Source of the DNA: Phycomyces nitens | Lineage: Eukaryota; Mucoromycota; Mucoromycetes; Mucorales; Phycomycetaceae | DNA length: 64,000 bases | Direction: 5' to 3' | NCBI GenBank assembly: GCA_022702545.1 | Contig: JAHRBC010000004.1 | Location: 5,424,001 to 5,488,000, forward strand | Part shown: in pieces, positions 48,478-59,741 of the stretch | How the letters are laid out: each line of letters opens with the position of its first letter | Numbering within the stretch: position 1 is the stretch's first letter | The notes under the pieces: model-generated | Database searches by the model: none | Seen by the model: the letters and a program-made list of their open reading frames with translations, nothing else | What the model was told of the DNA's origin: nothing | Translations under genes and position numbers: made by a program

Positions 48478-49810
48478 ACAACAACAAAAATAACAAATTA
48501 TTTTTATAAAAATATAAATATATATATACACACACACACACATCTATATCTATATATCTATATATATAGATATTACTGCCATTTAGTTTTCAATATTCAA
48601 TCGAGATGCCAATCAAATCCAAATCCAAAAAAAAAATTCAACTGGGTTACCAACTTTCCTATTGAGGGATGGGGGCTTTGCTTCATATATACATGTATTA
48701 TATTTCTCAATTAACATTTTCCAATATCTTTTTGTACTTGGACGTACCGAGATACGCGGGCACTATTTGTGGAACAGGAGTTTGATCATTGTGGTTCTGC
48801 TCAAATTATATCGATATATATATATTATTGCCAAACACTACACACCCGATGAAAGAGATCTAAATTTGGGCAGTGATATTTATATCCCGTCATCTTTATA
48901 CTTGCCATTTATGGAAATATTTTTAAATGGCCGCAATTGTCCACACACACACATTTGTGTCTGCTATAAAATAAAATTCTAGTCCTTTTTATAGAATTAC
49001 TTGGTTGCTATATAGGCAAGAGCTCTTTTGTGTTGGATAAATGATTATTGACTTGCCAAGAAAAGATGGGGGCAACCTATAAGGAGAACTCTACAAAATA
49101 AAATACGGATTAGAACATTATTGTATAAAACAAGGTTCTTAAAATACTTTTTCCTGTAAATATATATATCGACAGAAAGTATTAATAATCATTAACCTGA
49201 AGCGTCATAAAAGACTAGAAAGATAAAAATATATATATACGCGTCAATGAAATGCTTGATGTTATAAATCTTTAGAGATGCTCAACTCGTATTGACTACT
49301 TGGGTCCTAACCTTGAAGAGAGCAATATTTGCATGATTGCAGTAGATTTGTCAAGGTAATCTATAAAATATATATAAAGGACCACAAATGAGATTAATAA
49401 TTATTTTTAGTGTTCATAGGTTTACCCTTTGTTCTTTGAGACCTTTGAGTGTTTTAGGTACTGATGGTGAAGAATAAGATGATACTTTCTACTATATTGA
49501 CATTTTCAAGTTTAAATGTATCATGCTCCTGATATCATCCAATCTATATGACTAGGCTCCAGCATTTATTCATTCTATACCTCTATTCTTTCATTTTATT
49601 TTATTATATGCTTAATTTCTAATAAATTTCTCAAGTCTTTTTTATAAACACAGAATTTCCATATTTGTATTGTTTGTGTAATATCACATTCACTTTGGGA
49701 GTACCATGTCCTCCGACAATTTGAATAGCCGACAAGCTTTGAACAATTGTCTGAATATGAAATATTGTCCAATAATCTGCCCAGAAGCCGTAAAATTACT
49801 AAATTCTGCT
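48478..49810. other. AT-rich intergenic region
   Basis: (TA)n and (CA)n tracts directly after the stop (about 48517-48570). The ORF at 48662-48982 is AT-driven with no domain. No gene is seen up to the pseudogene. Confidence 0.5.
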
Positions 49811-50275
49811 TCATTTTTCACCGGATATGTGTTCCAAGGAGCGGGGAAACGTGAATTGTCCAGTCTCTTGGATGAGATACATTCCACCGTGTCGTAAACG
49901 TGATAAGAAAAAAAAAAAGGTAATGTTGAATCCATGGAATTGAAAGGTCAAAGCAGCTTGCAGCTTATTGGTATTAATGGTGTCTTTGACGAGAATTTTC
50001 AAGCGCAAAATACCATATTATAGTAAATGGTTGTCGATGGTGGGATGTGGCCTCTTTACTTTGGTAAATACTAAGCTTGGTCCAAAATCACGCTGGTGTA
50101 TCTTGGAAATAGTTGCATCAGGGCGTATGTCTCCACTTTCATCGCTTGTCTCATTCGACCATCGAAGCAAGACCTTTTTGGTAGGATTGCAAAACAAGGC
50201 AGACAAAAAAAATGGGATCAAAATACACGGTGAATAGTTTACATTTACCAATGGATTTCTTGTTCTTGATGGCAA
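49811..50275 (-). pseudogene. Lineage-specific family member with a premature stop
   Basis: One continuous minus-strand frame from 50275 to 49811, broken only by a TAA at 50018-50020. Blocks before it are IPFFLSALFCNPTKKVLLRW, SNETSDESGDIRPDATISKI; after it, RLKILVKDTINTNKLQAALT and FQFHGFNITFF, then GQFTFPRSLEHIS. These line up with the gene at 23338-24285 (SN...IRPD, GE(I)K-like region, T[FY][QK][FL].G...[IL].FF), and with a Mucoromycota-expanded family that I recall. This copy has no introns where the other has 19-33 nt introns. The GE-K motif seen in the other copy is here FTKVK. No start codon exon is resolved. Confidence 0.6.
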
Positions 50276-50899
50276 TTAGGAAAAGTTTGCACATTTTATA
50301 AAAAAATATTTTAGTTTGTAGCATGATTACAGCTTGTTGAGCTTCTTTTAGCCCTACCACTGTTCATTATGGCTTATGTGGCTGTGATACCTCGCAACCA
50401 GACATCAATTTCAACATCATTCTTTGATTGAAGCTTTGAGTCCATGTTGCTCAGTAATTTGAGTCAGCTTCATGCACACATCATCATCATCGCATATCCT
50501 GCTTAAAGTATATGCGTTCAGTCAGCATTTCCGTAATGAGTTTGACAATAATATCTTTACAGAATATATCCATGCATAGTGGACTGTGTTGGCTGATGCA
50601 TAAAAGAAGGATATTGGATAATAAGGATACCGTTAAACCAACACAGCGGAAAGCGAGTTCAAGGGCTATATAAATTAACAAGAATACTAAGCTCAGCACA
50701 TAAAGCATGGAGGCATGCTTCATTTACTTTCTTTAATTGACACGAACAAAAGCAAGAAAGAGACATGAACACTAATCCATGTTTGATACCGTTTTTACAA
50801 AAGTAATATTTCTGACATGTCGGTATAAAGAGTAGATCAGAACCGACTGTTGACAGTTTGCTTGAGCTGTTTTAAGCCATTGTTAGCAAGGTTTATACA
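50276..50899. other. Intergenic with possible upstream remnants of the pseudogene
   Basis: AT-rich. The minus-strand frames at 50151-50360 and 50487-50723 carry no recognisable domain. Might hold a lost 5' exon of the pseudogene, not demonstrable. Confidence 0.35.
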
Positions 50900-51480
50900 A
50901 TATGGACAGGCTTAGTTTAGACTACTTACTGATTCAAAGCATATTACTGATCGCGTTTTGGGGCTTTTTATCTAGCAACATCTGTTTCAAAACAAAGAAA
51001 GATACGATTCAAAGAGTGATTCTAATGATGTTGATTACGATGCTTAAAGTAAAGAAGTATTGACAATCAAAATATATCACAGTGAGTAGCAAGTAATCCT
51101 GTGACTTGCTTGCTGTACTGATTTACTGTTACTGGCTGCGTCTACTACTCGGGCATGAAAGTTATCATCATAAAGGTTACTTGCATGGATTTTGTACCTC
51201 TTTAAGCTGTCTTGTTGATCTATTAACTTTGTTGGCTTGGTTTTCAACGATATTCCAGTTTCTTATTTGAGTTTATTTCACCCACTTTTGTGCTGTTCTT
51301 TCTGTAATACTGACAGCCAATCTACCAGATATAGCAGCATTGAACAGTTTCGGTTCATTAGAGTAGCTTTTTTATGGCTTAGTTTGGTACTTTGTTTCAA
51401 AGGCAATTTCTTCCATTTCAACATCCAAGCCTTCAGCATTTGACTTTGGCTCTGGACCTTGCTTTCCATATTAGAGCTAA
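50900..51480 (-). mobile_element. Remnant of a Tc1/IS630-like transposase N-terminus
   Basis: Minus-strand frames give AAISGRLAVSITERTAQKWV, a stop, then TQIRNWNIVENQANKVNRST and ARVVDAASNSKS. The [GS]xxERTAQxWVKxL helix-turn-helix followed by a DWNIxEKQxNKVNR motif is, from memory, the N-terminal part of transposase-like proteins common in Mucorales. Stops interrupt it and no catalytic DDE part is seen, so it is a fragment. Confidence 0.45.
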
Positions 51481-52068
51481 AGACCGGTTGGTAGTTTTAG
51501 GTGATAGGAGATTTACTTCTTTCCAATCCATTGCATCACTCCTCCTTTTATCCATAATTCTTCTCTGCTCATATACTCATGATAAAATATCTTGTCATTT
51601 ATAGTAAGAAAAGAAAGCCGCCCTTTGAGATTATTTAGAGGCCGCTATTTTTATTTAAACAGCGCCCATTGACGTTGCGCTTATACCTTTGTAATTCGAG
51701 GACCTTGACACGGCCTGTCGGGAAAACATTTATTATTTTTTGAATAAAACAATAAAATATTTACATGTATAGAGCCATAAGATGGGGTCCGTTTTATCTA
51801 TTAACCATTTTTATAATTATTATTATATGAAATAATCTTGGCATGTATTAAATATCATGTACTATTTACGTACCTACCTAATTTTTTGTTCCTATATTAT
51901 GATTATCCGTGCAATCAAGACATTTATTAAGAATGCTAAATGTCAGAGAGGATTGGCCTATAGTGCTCACCCAACTGGTCGGAATGTCTTTAGTGACGTC
52001 ACCTTTTATTTGTTGCTTCTGAACAGGATCCTCGTTGACGGTCTCCAACCACTTACATTACCTATACA
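51481..52068. other. Intergenic, promoter of the small mitochondrial-type gene
   Basis: AT-rich. A palindromic TGACGTCA is at 51994-52001. The ORF at 51857-52072 ends inside the next gene's leader and has no domain. Confidence 0.45.
51994..52001. promoter_or_regulatory. TGACGTCA, full palindromic CRE
   Basis: Perfect 8-bp CRE palindrome 68 bp upstream of the ATG at 52069. It is the strongest of the five TGACGT sites in the window. Confidence 0.45.
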
Positions 52069-52381
52069 ATGAGTTTGCTCACTAGTGTCTCTGGTTTCGC
52101 AGCCTTTGGTGTGCTTGTCCGCACATACGCCCTTGGTCTCCAAAAGCGTCCTCTTTTTGCCAGTAAGTGATTCAGAATCGGATCAGGCAAACATCTAATC
52201 ATCAATTGTAGATCCCAGCGGCCATGCCATTGCTGCCGGAGCCTTTGGAGCCTTTGGCTACTTTGCTTACAACCTCCAGGAGAAGCAGCTCGCAATCATG
52301 GCTGGAAAGAAGGAGCTTTTGCTCAAGAACAGAGCACGCGCAGAAGAGATCGCACAGATGCAGCAGCAGGCTGCCCTCTAG
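52069..52381 (+). CDS. Small mitochondrial-type membrane protein, complex I 14-kDa-subunit-like
   Basis: Exons 52069..52162 and 52212..52381 encode 87 aa. The first half (SGFAAFGVLVRTYALGLQKR, then PLFANPSGHAIAAGAFGAFGYF) holds two hydrophobic stretches. The second is a charged amphipathic helix (QEKQLAIMAGKKELLLKNRA) ending in Gln/Ala. This layout and the LGLQKRPLF...P.GH motif recall a small accessory subunit of fungal NADH:ubiquinone oxidoreductase. I am confident in the gene but only moderately in the product name. An ATP-synthase accessory subunit is an alternative. The intron is phase 1, 49 nt. Confidence 0.6.
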
Positions 52382-52643
52382 ACAAACACACACACCAACA
52401 CCTTGGACAAATACCGCAAACTCCTCTTTTTTTTTTTAATAAACAAAAAAAAATATCGACCATTGGAAAAGTTGAGGGCAATAAACTCGTGCAATTGAAT
52501 GTTTGAGAAAATGAAGTTGATCTTTATGAGACTTTGGATGCATACTATGTGTGATATATAAATATGTGTGAGGAATTGCTTTTTTGTTTTGTTTTGTTTT
52601 GTTTGTAAAGAGAATAATGATAATAAAAATAAACGGTTGGAGT

Positions 52644-54125
52644 TTACGCGTCTTCATCATCTTCCAGCTCTTTTCTTTTACGCTCAATGTCTTTGATACG
52701 GAGTAGTTCGACTTCTTTACGTAAAACAGAAGTGAGTTTAAGAATGTTCTTCTCGTATCGTGCAGATACAGGAATGACAGGAATATCCTTGGCTTCTGCC
52801 TCAAGACGCGCAAGATTCTCCCGAGCAGTCGTTACTCTATCAGCCTTGTTGCCGATAATGAGTGATTGACGCTTGGTGAGTCCTGGTCTGTAGGCTTCCA
52901 ATTCACTCTGAAGAACCTTGAGATCTTCCCAAGGAGCTTCTCCACTGAGATCAATAACATATACCAGAATCTTGGCACGCTCAACGTGACGCAAGAAGGC
53001 ATGTCCAAGACCAACGTTGCGGTGAGCACCTTGGATAAGTCCCGGAATGTCTGCAACTGTCAATTGGTAATCATCCACATAATCCACAGTGCCAACAAAG
53101 GGATGAAGGGTCGTAAACGCATACGAAGCCTGCTTTGGGTGGGCATTTGAAATGGCTCCCAAAAGTGTCGACTTGCCTGCATTGGGCAGGCCCACAAGTC
53201 CAATGTCGGCAATCGTCTTGAGCTCCAACTCAAACTCACGCACCTCGCCCTTGCGTCCGCGTGTTGCGAACTTTGGCGATCGGTTATCAGTCGTGAGGAA
53301 GTATGGATTGCCATACCCACCGCTGCCTCCACTGCAAAGAACAAGCTCTTGGTCAGGCTCATTGAGATCCACATCAATAACCGTCTGTTGTTCAGTACGT
53401 GCTCTCCAGCGCAAATACTTGTCTTCTTCATCCATTACACGTTCAGCCTGTCTGAAAAAGTTCTTTTTGCCTTCAATTACATTCTGGTTGGGCTCTGTGC
53501 GAGGAAAGTAGACCCATCGGTTCTCGCGGGCCTGCTGTGCAAGCGCCTCTTCGTCCTCTTCGTCTTCGGGATCAATCTCTTTCTTGTCTCGAAAGACCTG
53601 ACGGACCACAGTGCCTACAGGGACGCGAATCACCAGATTCTCTCCCATCATTCCATGGCGACCGCCACCCAAACCATTTTGGCCGCGTTTGGCGGATCCT
53701 CCACTGCCCATGTACCGAAGTGTTGTTTCGTCTGTAGAGGACTTGATAATAACATTTCCACCTCGTCCACCGTTTCCACCATTCGGGGGGCCCTTGGCCA
53801 GGTACTTTTCACGATGGAATGAAACGCAGCCATCGCCGCCATCACCACCGCGAGCTGTGAATCGGACAAAGTCAATGAATTGTCGGCCCTGGACAATGGA
53901 ATAAGTTTAATGTTTCTTTTTTTTAAGTATATATATAGAGAGAAAGAGAGAATAAAGCAAGCATTTCTGACTTGCCTTTCCACGTAGCTTGTAATTGACA
54001 GATGATCGTTTTTGATCATCGTGATCTAGACATTGGGTGGTCGCATGAAACGTTGCTCGACAGGACCAGAGTGTTCGTGGCTCTGAGCCCACCAAGGGTC
54101 TCTGAATGTGCCTTAGGATAAACAT
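52644..54125 (-). CDS. MTG2: Obg-family GTPase, mitochondrial ribosome assembly (Mtg2-like)
   Basis: Exons 53976..54125 and 52644..53888 (minus) encode 464 aa. The Obg fold starts at FVRFTARGGDGGDGCVSFHR, with Gly-rich loops, interrupted by an acidic insert (EIDPEDEEDEEALA). The G domain follows: GLPNAGKST (about 283-291), switch TTLHPFVG, DIPG (330-333) and NKAD (397-400). The N-terminus (MFILRHIQRPLV, Arg-rich, no acids in the first dozen residues) looks like a mitochondrial presequence. Yeast Mtg2 acts in large-subunit assembly of mitoribosomes. The only intron (53889-53975) uses a GC donor, AAAG|GCAAGT. The C-terminus ends in a Lys/Asp-rich helix. Confidence 0.92.
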
Positions 54126-54320
54126 TAGCAATCGATTCTTGCAAAAAAATAAACAAGACCATTTTATTGTCTAGTCAAACCAACGTCACGCATGAAATTT
54201 AAAAGATGCTTGTGAGTAAAGGGTCTTGTAGGAATGCGATATATTAGAAAGCAAAAAGAAAGAAAGAAAAAGAAAAAGAAAAAGAACAAGTATGAACGGT
54301 AGAGGAATTAATGTGAAGTA
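54126..54320. other. Short intergenic, Obg promoter
   Basis: Contains GTCACGCATGAAATTT at 54185-54200, nearly identical to GTCACGCATGAAACTT at 56735-56750 upstream of GPD1, plus a GAAA-rich tract at 54252-54285. Confidence 0.5.
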
Positions 54321-55695
54321 TTAAACAGTATATCCAGGTGGTGGTGGTTGCATGGAAGATGGAGATTGCTGTGTGTAGTTGAGATGGCTAGGACTAATGG
54401 TCTCCTCTGGACCGCCAAATAGCATTGTGTCTCGCATGTGGCCACTGTAGGCAGGTGGTGGAGGCAAGGTGTCTTGTTTGGGTGCCAGAGCAGCCTCTCT
54501 AATGTTGGCTAGTAAAGAAGCAAATGTCAGCAATGGTTTTAATGAGTAAATTAAATAAATTAGTGGCCATACCAGCTGCAAATAAGAAATCTATAGAGCC
54601 AAACCGAATGTTAGCAAATGCATGTGGATCAAATTTGGAGCCTTGTGGTGTGTGTGTTTCTTTTTACTTGCCTTGTTGACCGAAATTGACAGATACTTGA
54701 GAGGGCCCATTAGACCCTATAGACGGATAGCAAGGAAACTTGAACCCAATCGATGCCTTGCCAAGATTCTAAACAGTTGAATGTTCATAATGCTGTATTT
54801 ATGGCAATGTCACCAAAGACTTGCCTTTCCATTGCGAGTGAAGAATACAGTGCTTGTCTGGGTAAGGAATCCGACACCAATTACATCTCCCTGCTTAAAT
54901 GGTGGGCCATACGGTCTGCCGATCAAGGGATCGCTTGTATGTATTGCCCCTGTGTGTGAATGATAGGCAACCGAGTGACGATGGAAGCCTGTAATAATAT
55001 GAGTGGACTAGATCACCAACATGTCTTTACAATCTATGATTACCAGGAAGTGTCCAGACTGGGTATGGTTTGGTCGATAGGCCGATTGCAAGTCGTTCCT
55101 GGTCCTGTAGTTGAAGGATCTTGACTTCCCAATACACAAATTCGTTTGCTGGCAATGGAAGATTTGTAAGTGTGCATCCTTGGCCATGGCAAAATACAAT
55201 GGTTGTCTTGTCCATCACAGCCGCATTGGACTCTTCTTCAGATTCTTCCATATGTTCATTCTCCAAAAACGCCCATGCTCCCACTCCACGTTCGAGTACG
55301 AGAGGGTTCCTTGGAACATCTGTCCAATCTGTTGAGCGAGGGGGATGTTTGGCCTGCCATGCTATTAATTGATAGGGTAAGGCAAAGAACAACCAAAGTG
55401 GTAAATATTCAAATATAACCTAGACACATATAATGTATGTGTGCTGTACTGATAGAAACATAAATGTCGAAAGGCTCCATTTACCCAACACACGCTGAAT
55501 CTGATCCCTTGTATCGGCATCCAATGGCCCCGAAGATACATCTGCCAATGGCTGCCACTCATCTGGAGACCGACGCGGATCGTCTTCATTACTCATGTTT
55601 GCTCTTCGAAAGAGGCGGATTCCAAGGCAGCATACAATGGATGCCAGGACGACAACAATGACAATAATGACAGCGTAGAATCCTTCAAAACCCAT
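54321..55695 (-). CDS. SSH4: Ssh4/Ear1-like SPRY-domain, PPxY ubiquitin-ligase adaptor
   Basis: Minus-strand exons 55485..55695, 55044..55361, 54825..54988, 54672..54768, 54573..54590 (18 nt) and 54321..54508 encode 331 aa. The N-terminal transmembrane helix (AVIIVIVVVLASIVCCLGIR) precedes a SPRY/B30.2 domain (NEFVYWEVKILQLQDQERLA, AIGLSTKPYPVWTLPG, SVAYHSHTGAIH, GDVIGVGF, VFFTRNGK). The tail holds two PPxY motifs (PPAY 287-290, PPGY 326-329). Yeast Ssh4 and Ear1 have this layout and recruit the Rsp5 ligase for endosomal/vacuolar sorting of membrane proteins. Introns 3 and 4 (54769-54824, 54591-54671) both start GCAAGT; the GT alternatives break the frame. Confidence 0.92.
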
Positions 55696-56867
55696 GTCTT
55701 TTCCCTTTCCCCTTTATGTTTAATCTATGGCCAATGTACACAGTTGCTCTCTCCATCTAAATGGAACCTATTCTTACTCTCATTTACCCAATTCACTCAC
55801 CGCCCCCTCTTCTTTTTTTTTCTTTTTTTTTTTAGGACCGTCTTTTGAATAATATATCATTTTTTCCATCTACTATTATTATATATATTAAAATTAATGT
55901 TGGCTAGTATTTACTTCTTCTTCTTCTTTAAAGATGTCTAGTATTGTGCTAGAGGGAGACCATTAAAGACCAGAGGGTTCATTTTTAATTATATATATAT
56001 ATTCGCCAATACATAATATAATCAGCCCCAGTGCAATTAAACCAGAGCACAAGGGTTCTTCTTGTCCAACCCACAGTCTATAATTAACAAAAAAAATCTA
56101 ATATACTAGATTCTGGTAGTATCTAAAAAGAGGTCTTGTGAGCTCTAGAGGCCATTACAAAGGCTCTTTTTGACCAAGAATGGATAGCATTTGTTTGAAT
56201 TTAACCTAAACAGGCACTCTTTACTAATATTATTATGAAAAAAAGGCACTTGTAACAAATGTATATTTATCATTCTTTGTGACGCAAATATCCTGCCAGT
56301 ATGTAGCACAGTAAAAGAGAAAGGGAACAATGATACTTGAGAATTGAAACAAATTGACGATCATTGCAGGACATTATAAAAGCAGTTTGCAATCAGTCTT
56401 TTATTTTCTTTTTGGACAAGGATAGTTAGGGTCAAGTATGAAACATGATCTGGTTAATAGACATGCAAACAAGCAGTGCATGCATAAGGCGACAAACAAG
56501 CCAAATATATATATATATATATGAAAAAAGCAAGCATCGATAGAACGATAGGAACAAGGGTCTTACAAGATGATGGGCCAACATGGGCCCCACAAAAGAG
56601 ATGCCAGAAATTATCTCATGTCAAAAAAGCATGCAGTGTGTTGGTGGCCAATGCCCGGAAACGAAGAGCGCTCACAGCTTATTGGGGATGCTTCTTGGGG
56701 TTATGTATACTTTTTGGCTCTGGTTTCCTAACAAGTCACGCATGAAACTTTGGGTAAGTCTATTTAACAGAATATAAATCAGAAAAATAACCCAAGCCAA
56801 CTCATTCTCATTCTCATTCTCCTTCTCTTTACATTTTTTTAAATAATCCCATCTATTCTCTACAATC
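55696..56867. other. Intergenic between divergent SSH4 and GPD1
   Basis: About 1.17 kb with pyrimidine-rich tracts near 55808-55833 and (TA)n at about 56506-56521. It holds GTCACGCATGAAACTT at 56735-56750. The ORF at 56521-56745 overlaps this promoter and has no domain. No gene is seen. Confidence 0.5.
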
Positions 56868-58450
56868 ATGGCACACAAGCTAAAGGTCGCTATTATCGGC
56901 TCGGGTAACTGGTGAGTTTTTTTGGCAATTTTTTTAAAGAGGTATCCTTATTAATGCTCTTGTAGGGGATCGGCCATTTCAAAAATCATTGGTACCAATG
57001 TTAAGAACCACCCAGACACCTTTGAAGAAGATGTCAATATGTGGGTGTTTCAAGAACAAGTCGATGGCCAAAACCTAACAGACATCATCAACGAGAAGCA
57101 CGAGAATGTCAAGTAAGTATTTTAAAAAGAAGAAGTTGGAGATGCATGAATGACTGGGGGGGGGGAGGGGGGTCATTTCAAAAAGGCTGACCCAACGCAA
57201 AAATCATAGGTATCTTCCAGGTATTCCACTTCCTGAGAATATACATGCCGTGGCAGATGTAAAGGAAACTGCCATTGGAGCCAACATCCTTGTCTTTGTG
57301 CTTCCACACCAGGTAAATATGCTTACTGTCTTTATCAAATCACAGCACGATCTCATATCCAAATCCTAGTTTGTCTATAGAGTATGCGAGACTCTCAAGG
57401 ATGTCATTTCGCCAGACTGCAAGGCAATTTCTCTGATCAAGGCAAGTACCGAAGACGCAGCTTATTCTGAATACCTTTCTGATCCTTGTAAACCTTAAAG
57501 GGTCTTGATTTCCAAGACAACAACCTCACGTTATTTAGCGAGGAAATCGAAAAGATTCTTGGGATTCCCTGTGCTTGTTTGAGCGGAGCCAACATTGCTA
57601 CTGAAGTAGCCGAGGAAAAGTTTGGGGAGACGACCATTGCCGCAAAGACGGAAGAGGACGGCAAGATATTCGAAAAGGTAAACCCAAGGAGTATTTTATT
57701 GTTTATTAAACAAATACTAATTACAAGTTCTATAGCTCTTTCACACTCCCAACTTTGATGTCAAGATCATAAACGACCATGTTGGTGTGGAGGTGTGCGG
57801 GTCCCTCAAGAACGTTATTGCTATTGGTGCCGGTATTTGCGATGGTCTCGAGTAAGTACAAGCGATTACTATCCAGATTCTGAATTATCTGTAGCTATGG
57901 TAACAACACAAAGGCCGCTGTTATCCGACGCGGCTTGTTGGAGATGCGCAAATTTGGCAAGACCTTCTTTGGTGGGGTTCGCACAGAAACCTTTTTTGGT
58001 AAAAAGAGAAATTGTTGCGCTTTGCAGATTACCAACTATCATTTTTAGAGTCTTGTGGTGTAGCAGATCTGATCACCACTTGTGCTGGTGGCCGTAACCG
58101 TAAAGTGGCTGCTGCATTTATCAATTCGGGCAAGGTAAAGATGAAAAATTTTAATTAAAGAGAGACTCATAAAAATATATATATGTATATATGCTGTGGA
58201 CTTTATAGCCCATTGAAGAGATTGAAAAGGAAATGTTGAATGGCCAGAAGCTTCAAGGCACAACCACTGCTCTGGAGGTCCATAGATTCCTAGAGTCAAA
58301 GAACATGACGGACGAGTAAGTCTTGAAGAAGTAATTCAATTCATTAAAAACCACAATAGATTCCCATTGATGACTGCCATCTACGAAATTGTCTATGAAG
58401 GCGCTCCTCCAGAGCTTCTTGCTGAGAACCTTAGAACCCGCAAGATCTAG
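56868..58450 (+). CDS. GPD1: NAD-dependent glycerol-3-phosphate dehydrogenase
   Basis: Ten exons: 56868..56911, 56966..57112, 57210..57312, 57370..57441, 57501..57677, 57736..57851, 57895..57998, 58049..58134, 58209..58315 and 58360..58450; 348 aa, the length of animal/fungal Gpd. The Rossmann loop GSGNWGSA is at 11-18. Further on are [23 protein letters not shown], the catalytic Lys region [32 protein letters not shown] and [12 protein letters not shown]. It reduces dihydroxyacetone phosphate to glycerol-3-phosphate, feeding lipid and glycerol synthesis and redox balance. Intron 4 (57442-57500) is GC-AG with AAG|GCAAGT. A G-run (about 57157-57172) lies within intron 2. Confidence 0.96.
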
Positions 58451-58579
58451 ACAGATGCTACAATTTCATAATAATAAAACAAACACTCAATGTAAAAGAA
58501 TAGTAATAACAATAATAACAATAATAATAATAAAGTGACCTGCACCTCAAGTGCATTATAAAAAAAAGGGTGTTTATTA

Positions 58580-59608
58580 TCAAATTTCACGAGGCTTGCT
58601 TAAAAAAAGACTGGGGCCTTCGAATAGAGAAAACACGGGTGGGCCAGTAGTAGTGACCTTGTGGACATTATCTGGAGTGCGATTCTTCCAAGGGGCCGAA
58701 TTGTGGGACAAAGGGCGAAGAGGAGGGTTGTCTTGTTTGCCAATTGGACCCAATGGGTTTGTGTCCTGTGGTTGATGCTTTTTGTACTGGTGGTTGATTT
58801 CATCAAAAGAGCGGGTCTGGAGTCTCGATATTCCAGGCTCGATGCCCTTTGTGAAATTAAAAGATGGTCCGGTGTTGAACAAGGAATAAGTAGATGAGTT
58901 GGGACGGGGTGGGTGCTTGATCTTGTAGTCCAGAAAGGGGTCATTTCGAGGCAAGATATCGAGGTCCAAACCAGTAGAGAATGGCGAGTACCAATTCTGA
59001 ATTGTCTGTTGGCAAAGGGGGGGAGAAAGAGGGGGGGAGAGAGGGGGAGATTGCGGATTGCTCGATTCATCATCGCTTGTTACGGGTGTCAAGTCCATGG
59101 CTAAAAGGGGTGAGTGGGTCAGAGGTGAATTGTAAAAGTTCTCATCGTCGTCATCGTCTTCTTCATCAACATCATCATCGCTATTTTTTTGCTTAGTAGG
59201 GAGCTTGACAGGCTGGCTTTTGGGTGGGGTTTTTGGGAGTGTGTTTCTGAGATGTCTCTTGGACTTTACATTGACCCAATCGTCTGAATCAGTAGAGTCG
59301 TCGTCAGTTTGGGCTGATTTGGTCTGGTCGGCTATCTTTGCTGGCTTGGGGTCTGGAGAGACTGCCCGGGCATGGTTGCGATGGCTAGGCTTCTTTATGG
59401 GCTGGCTAATCGTGTTTCCTCTCTTGCGACGTGTGTGGAGAGGTTCTTTTGGCTTTGGGTCTACTCTCCGATCAGCCACATGATTGAGTGGGGCTTCTGC
59501 AGGTGGAGCACGGTTGGTTTGTAACGTGGTTACAAGAACCGTGTCGATCTTTGGAACCTTTTTAGTGAGATACACGATATTGTCATACAGTGTTGCACCG
59601 GCACGCAT
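58580..59608 (-). CDS. Hypothetical Ser/Pro/Asp-rich protein (possibly 3' exon of the gene at 59742-60161)
   Basis: Open frame of 342 aa on the minus strand, far longer than chance in this AT-rich DNA. The start AGATLYDNIVYLTKKVPKID is ordered; the rest is disordered. It includes RRKRG and other basic patches, an acidic run (DD.VDEEDDDDDEN), repeated SPPLSPP motifs and a polar C-terminus. No domain is recognised. A CAG acceptor lies directly upstream of the first ATG (GCCATTCAG), so it may be a downstream exon encoding the cytosolic tail of the adjacent two-helix membrane ORF. I found no donor that joins the frames cleanly, so it is listed separately. Confidence 0.55.
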   Translation of the reverse strand: MRAGATLYDNIVYLTKKVPKIDTVLVTTLQTNRAPPAEAPLNHVADRRVDPKPKEPLHTRRKRGNTISQPIKKPSHRNHARAVSPDPKPAKIADQTKSAQTDDDSTDSDDWVNVKSKRHLRNTLPKTPPKSQPVKLPTKQKNSDDDVDEEDDDDDENFYNSPLTHSPLLAMDLTPVTSDDESSNPQSPPLSPPLSPPLCQQTIQNWYSPFSTGLDLDILPRNDPFLDYKIKHPPRPNSSTYSLFNTGPSFNFTKGIEPGISRLQTRSFDEINHQYKKHQPQDTNPLGPIGKQDNPPLRPLSHNSAPWKNRTPDNVHKVTTTGPPVFSLFEGPSLFLSKPREI

Positions 59609-59741
59609 GCAGGGCTGAATGGCCTTTTTAAGGGTCCGTAAGCAGTTTGTAGGAAACTAGTATTAAGGTGGACGAATGTGACTGGCATCATTAGTATCCA
59701 TGGTTGCAAAAATAAATATAAAACTATTATGTGAATTCAAC

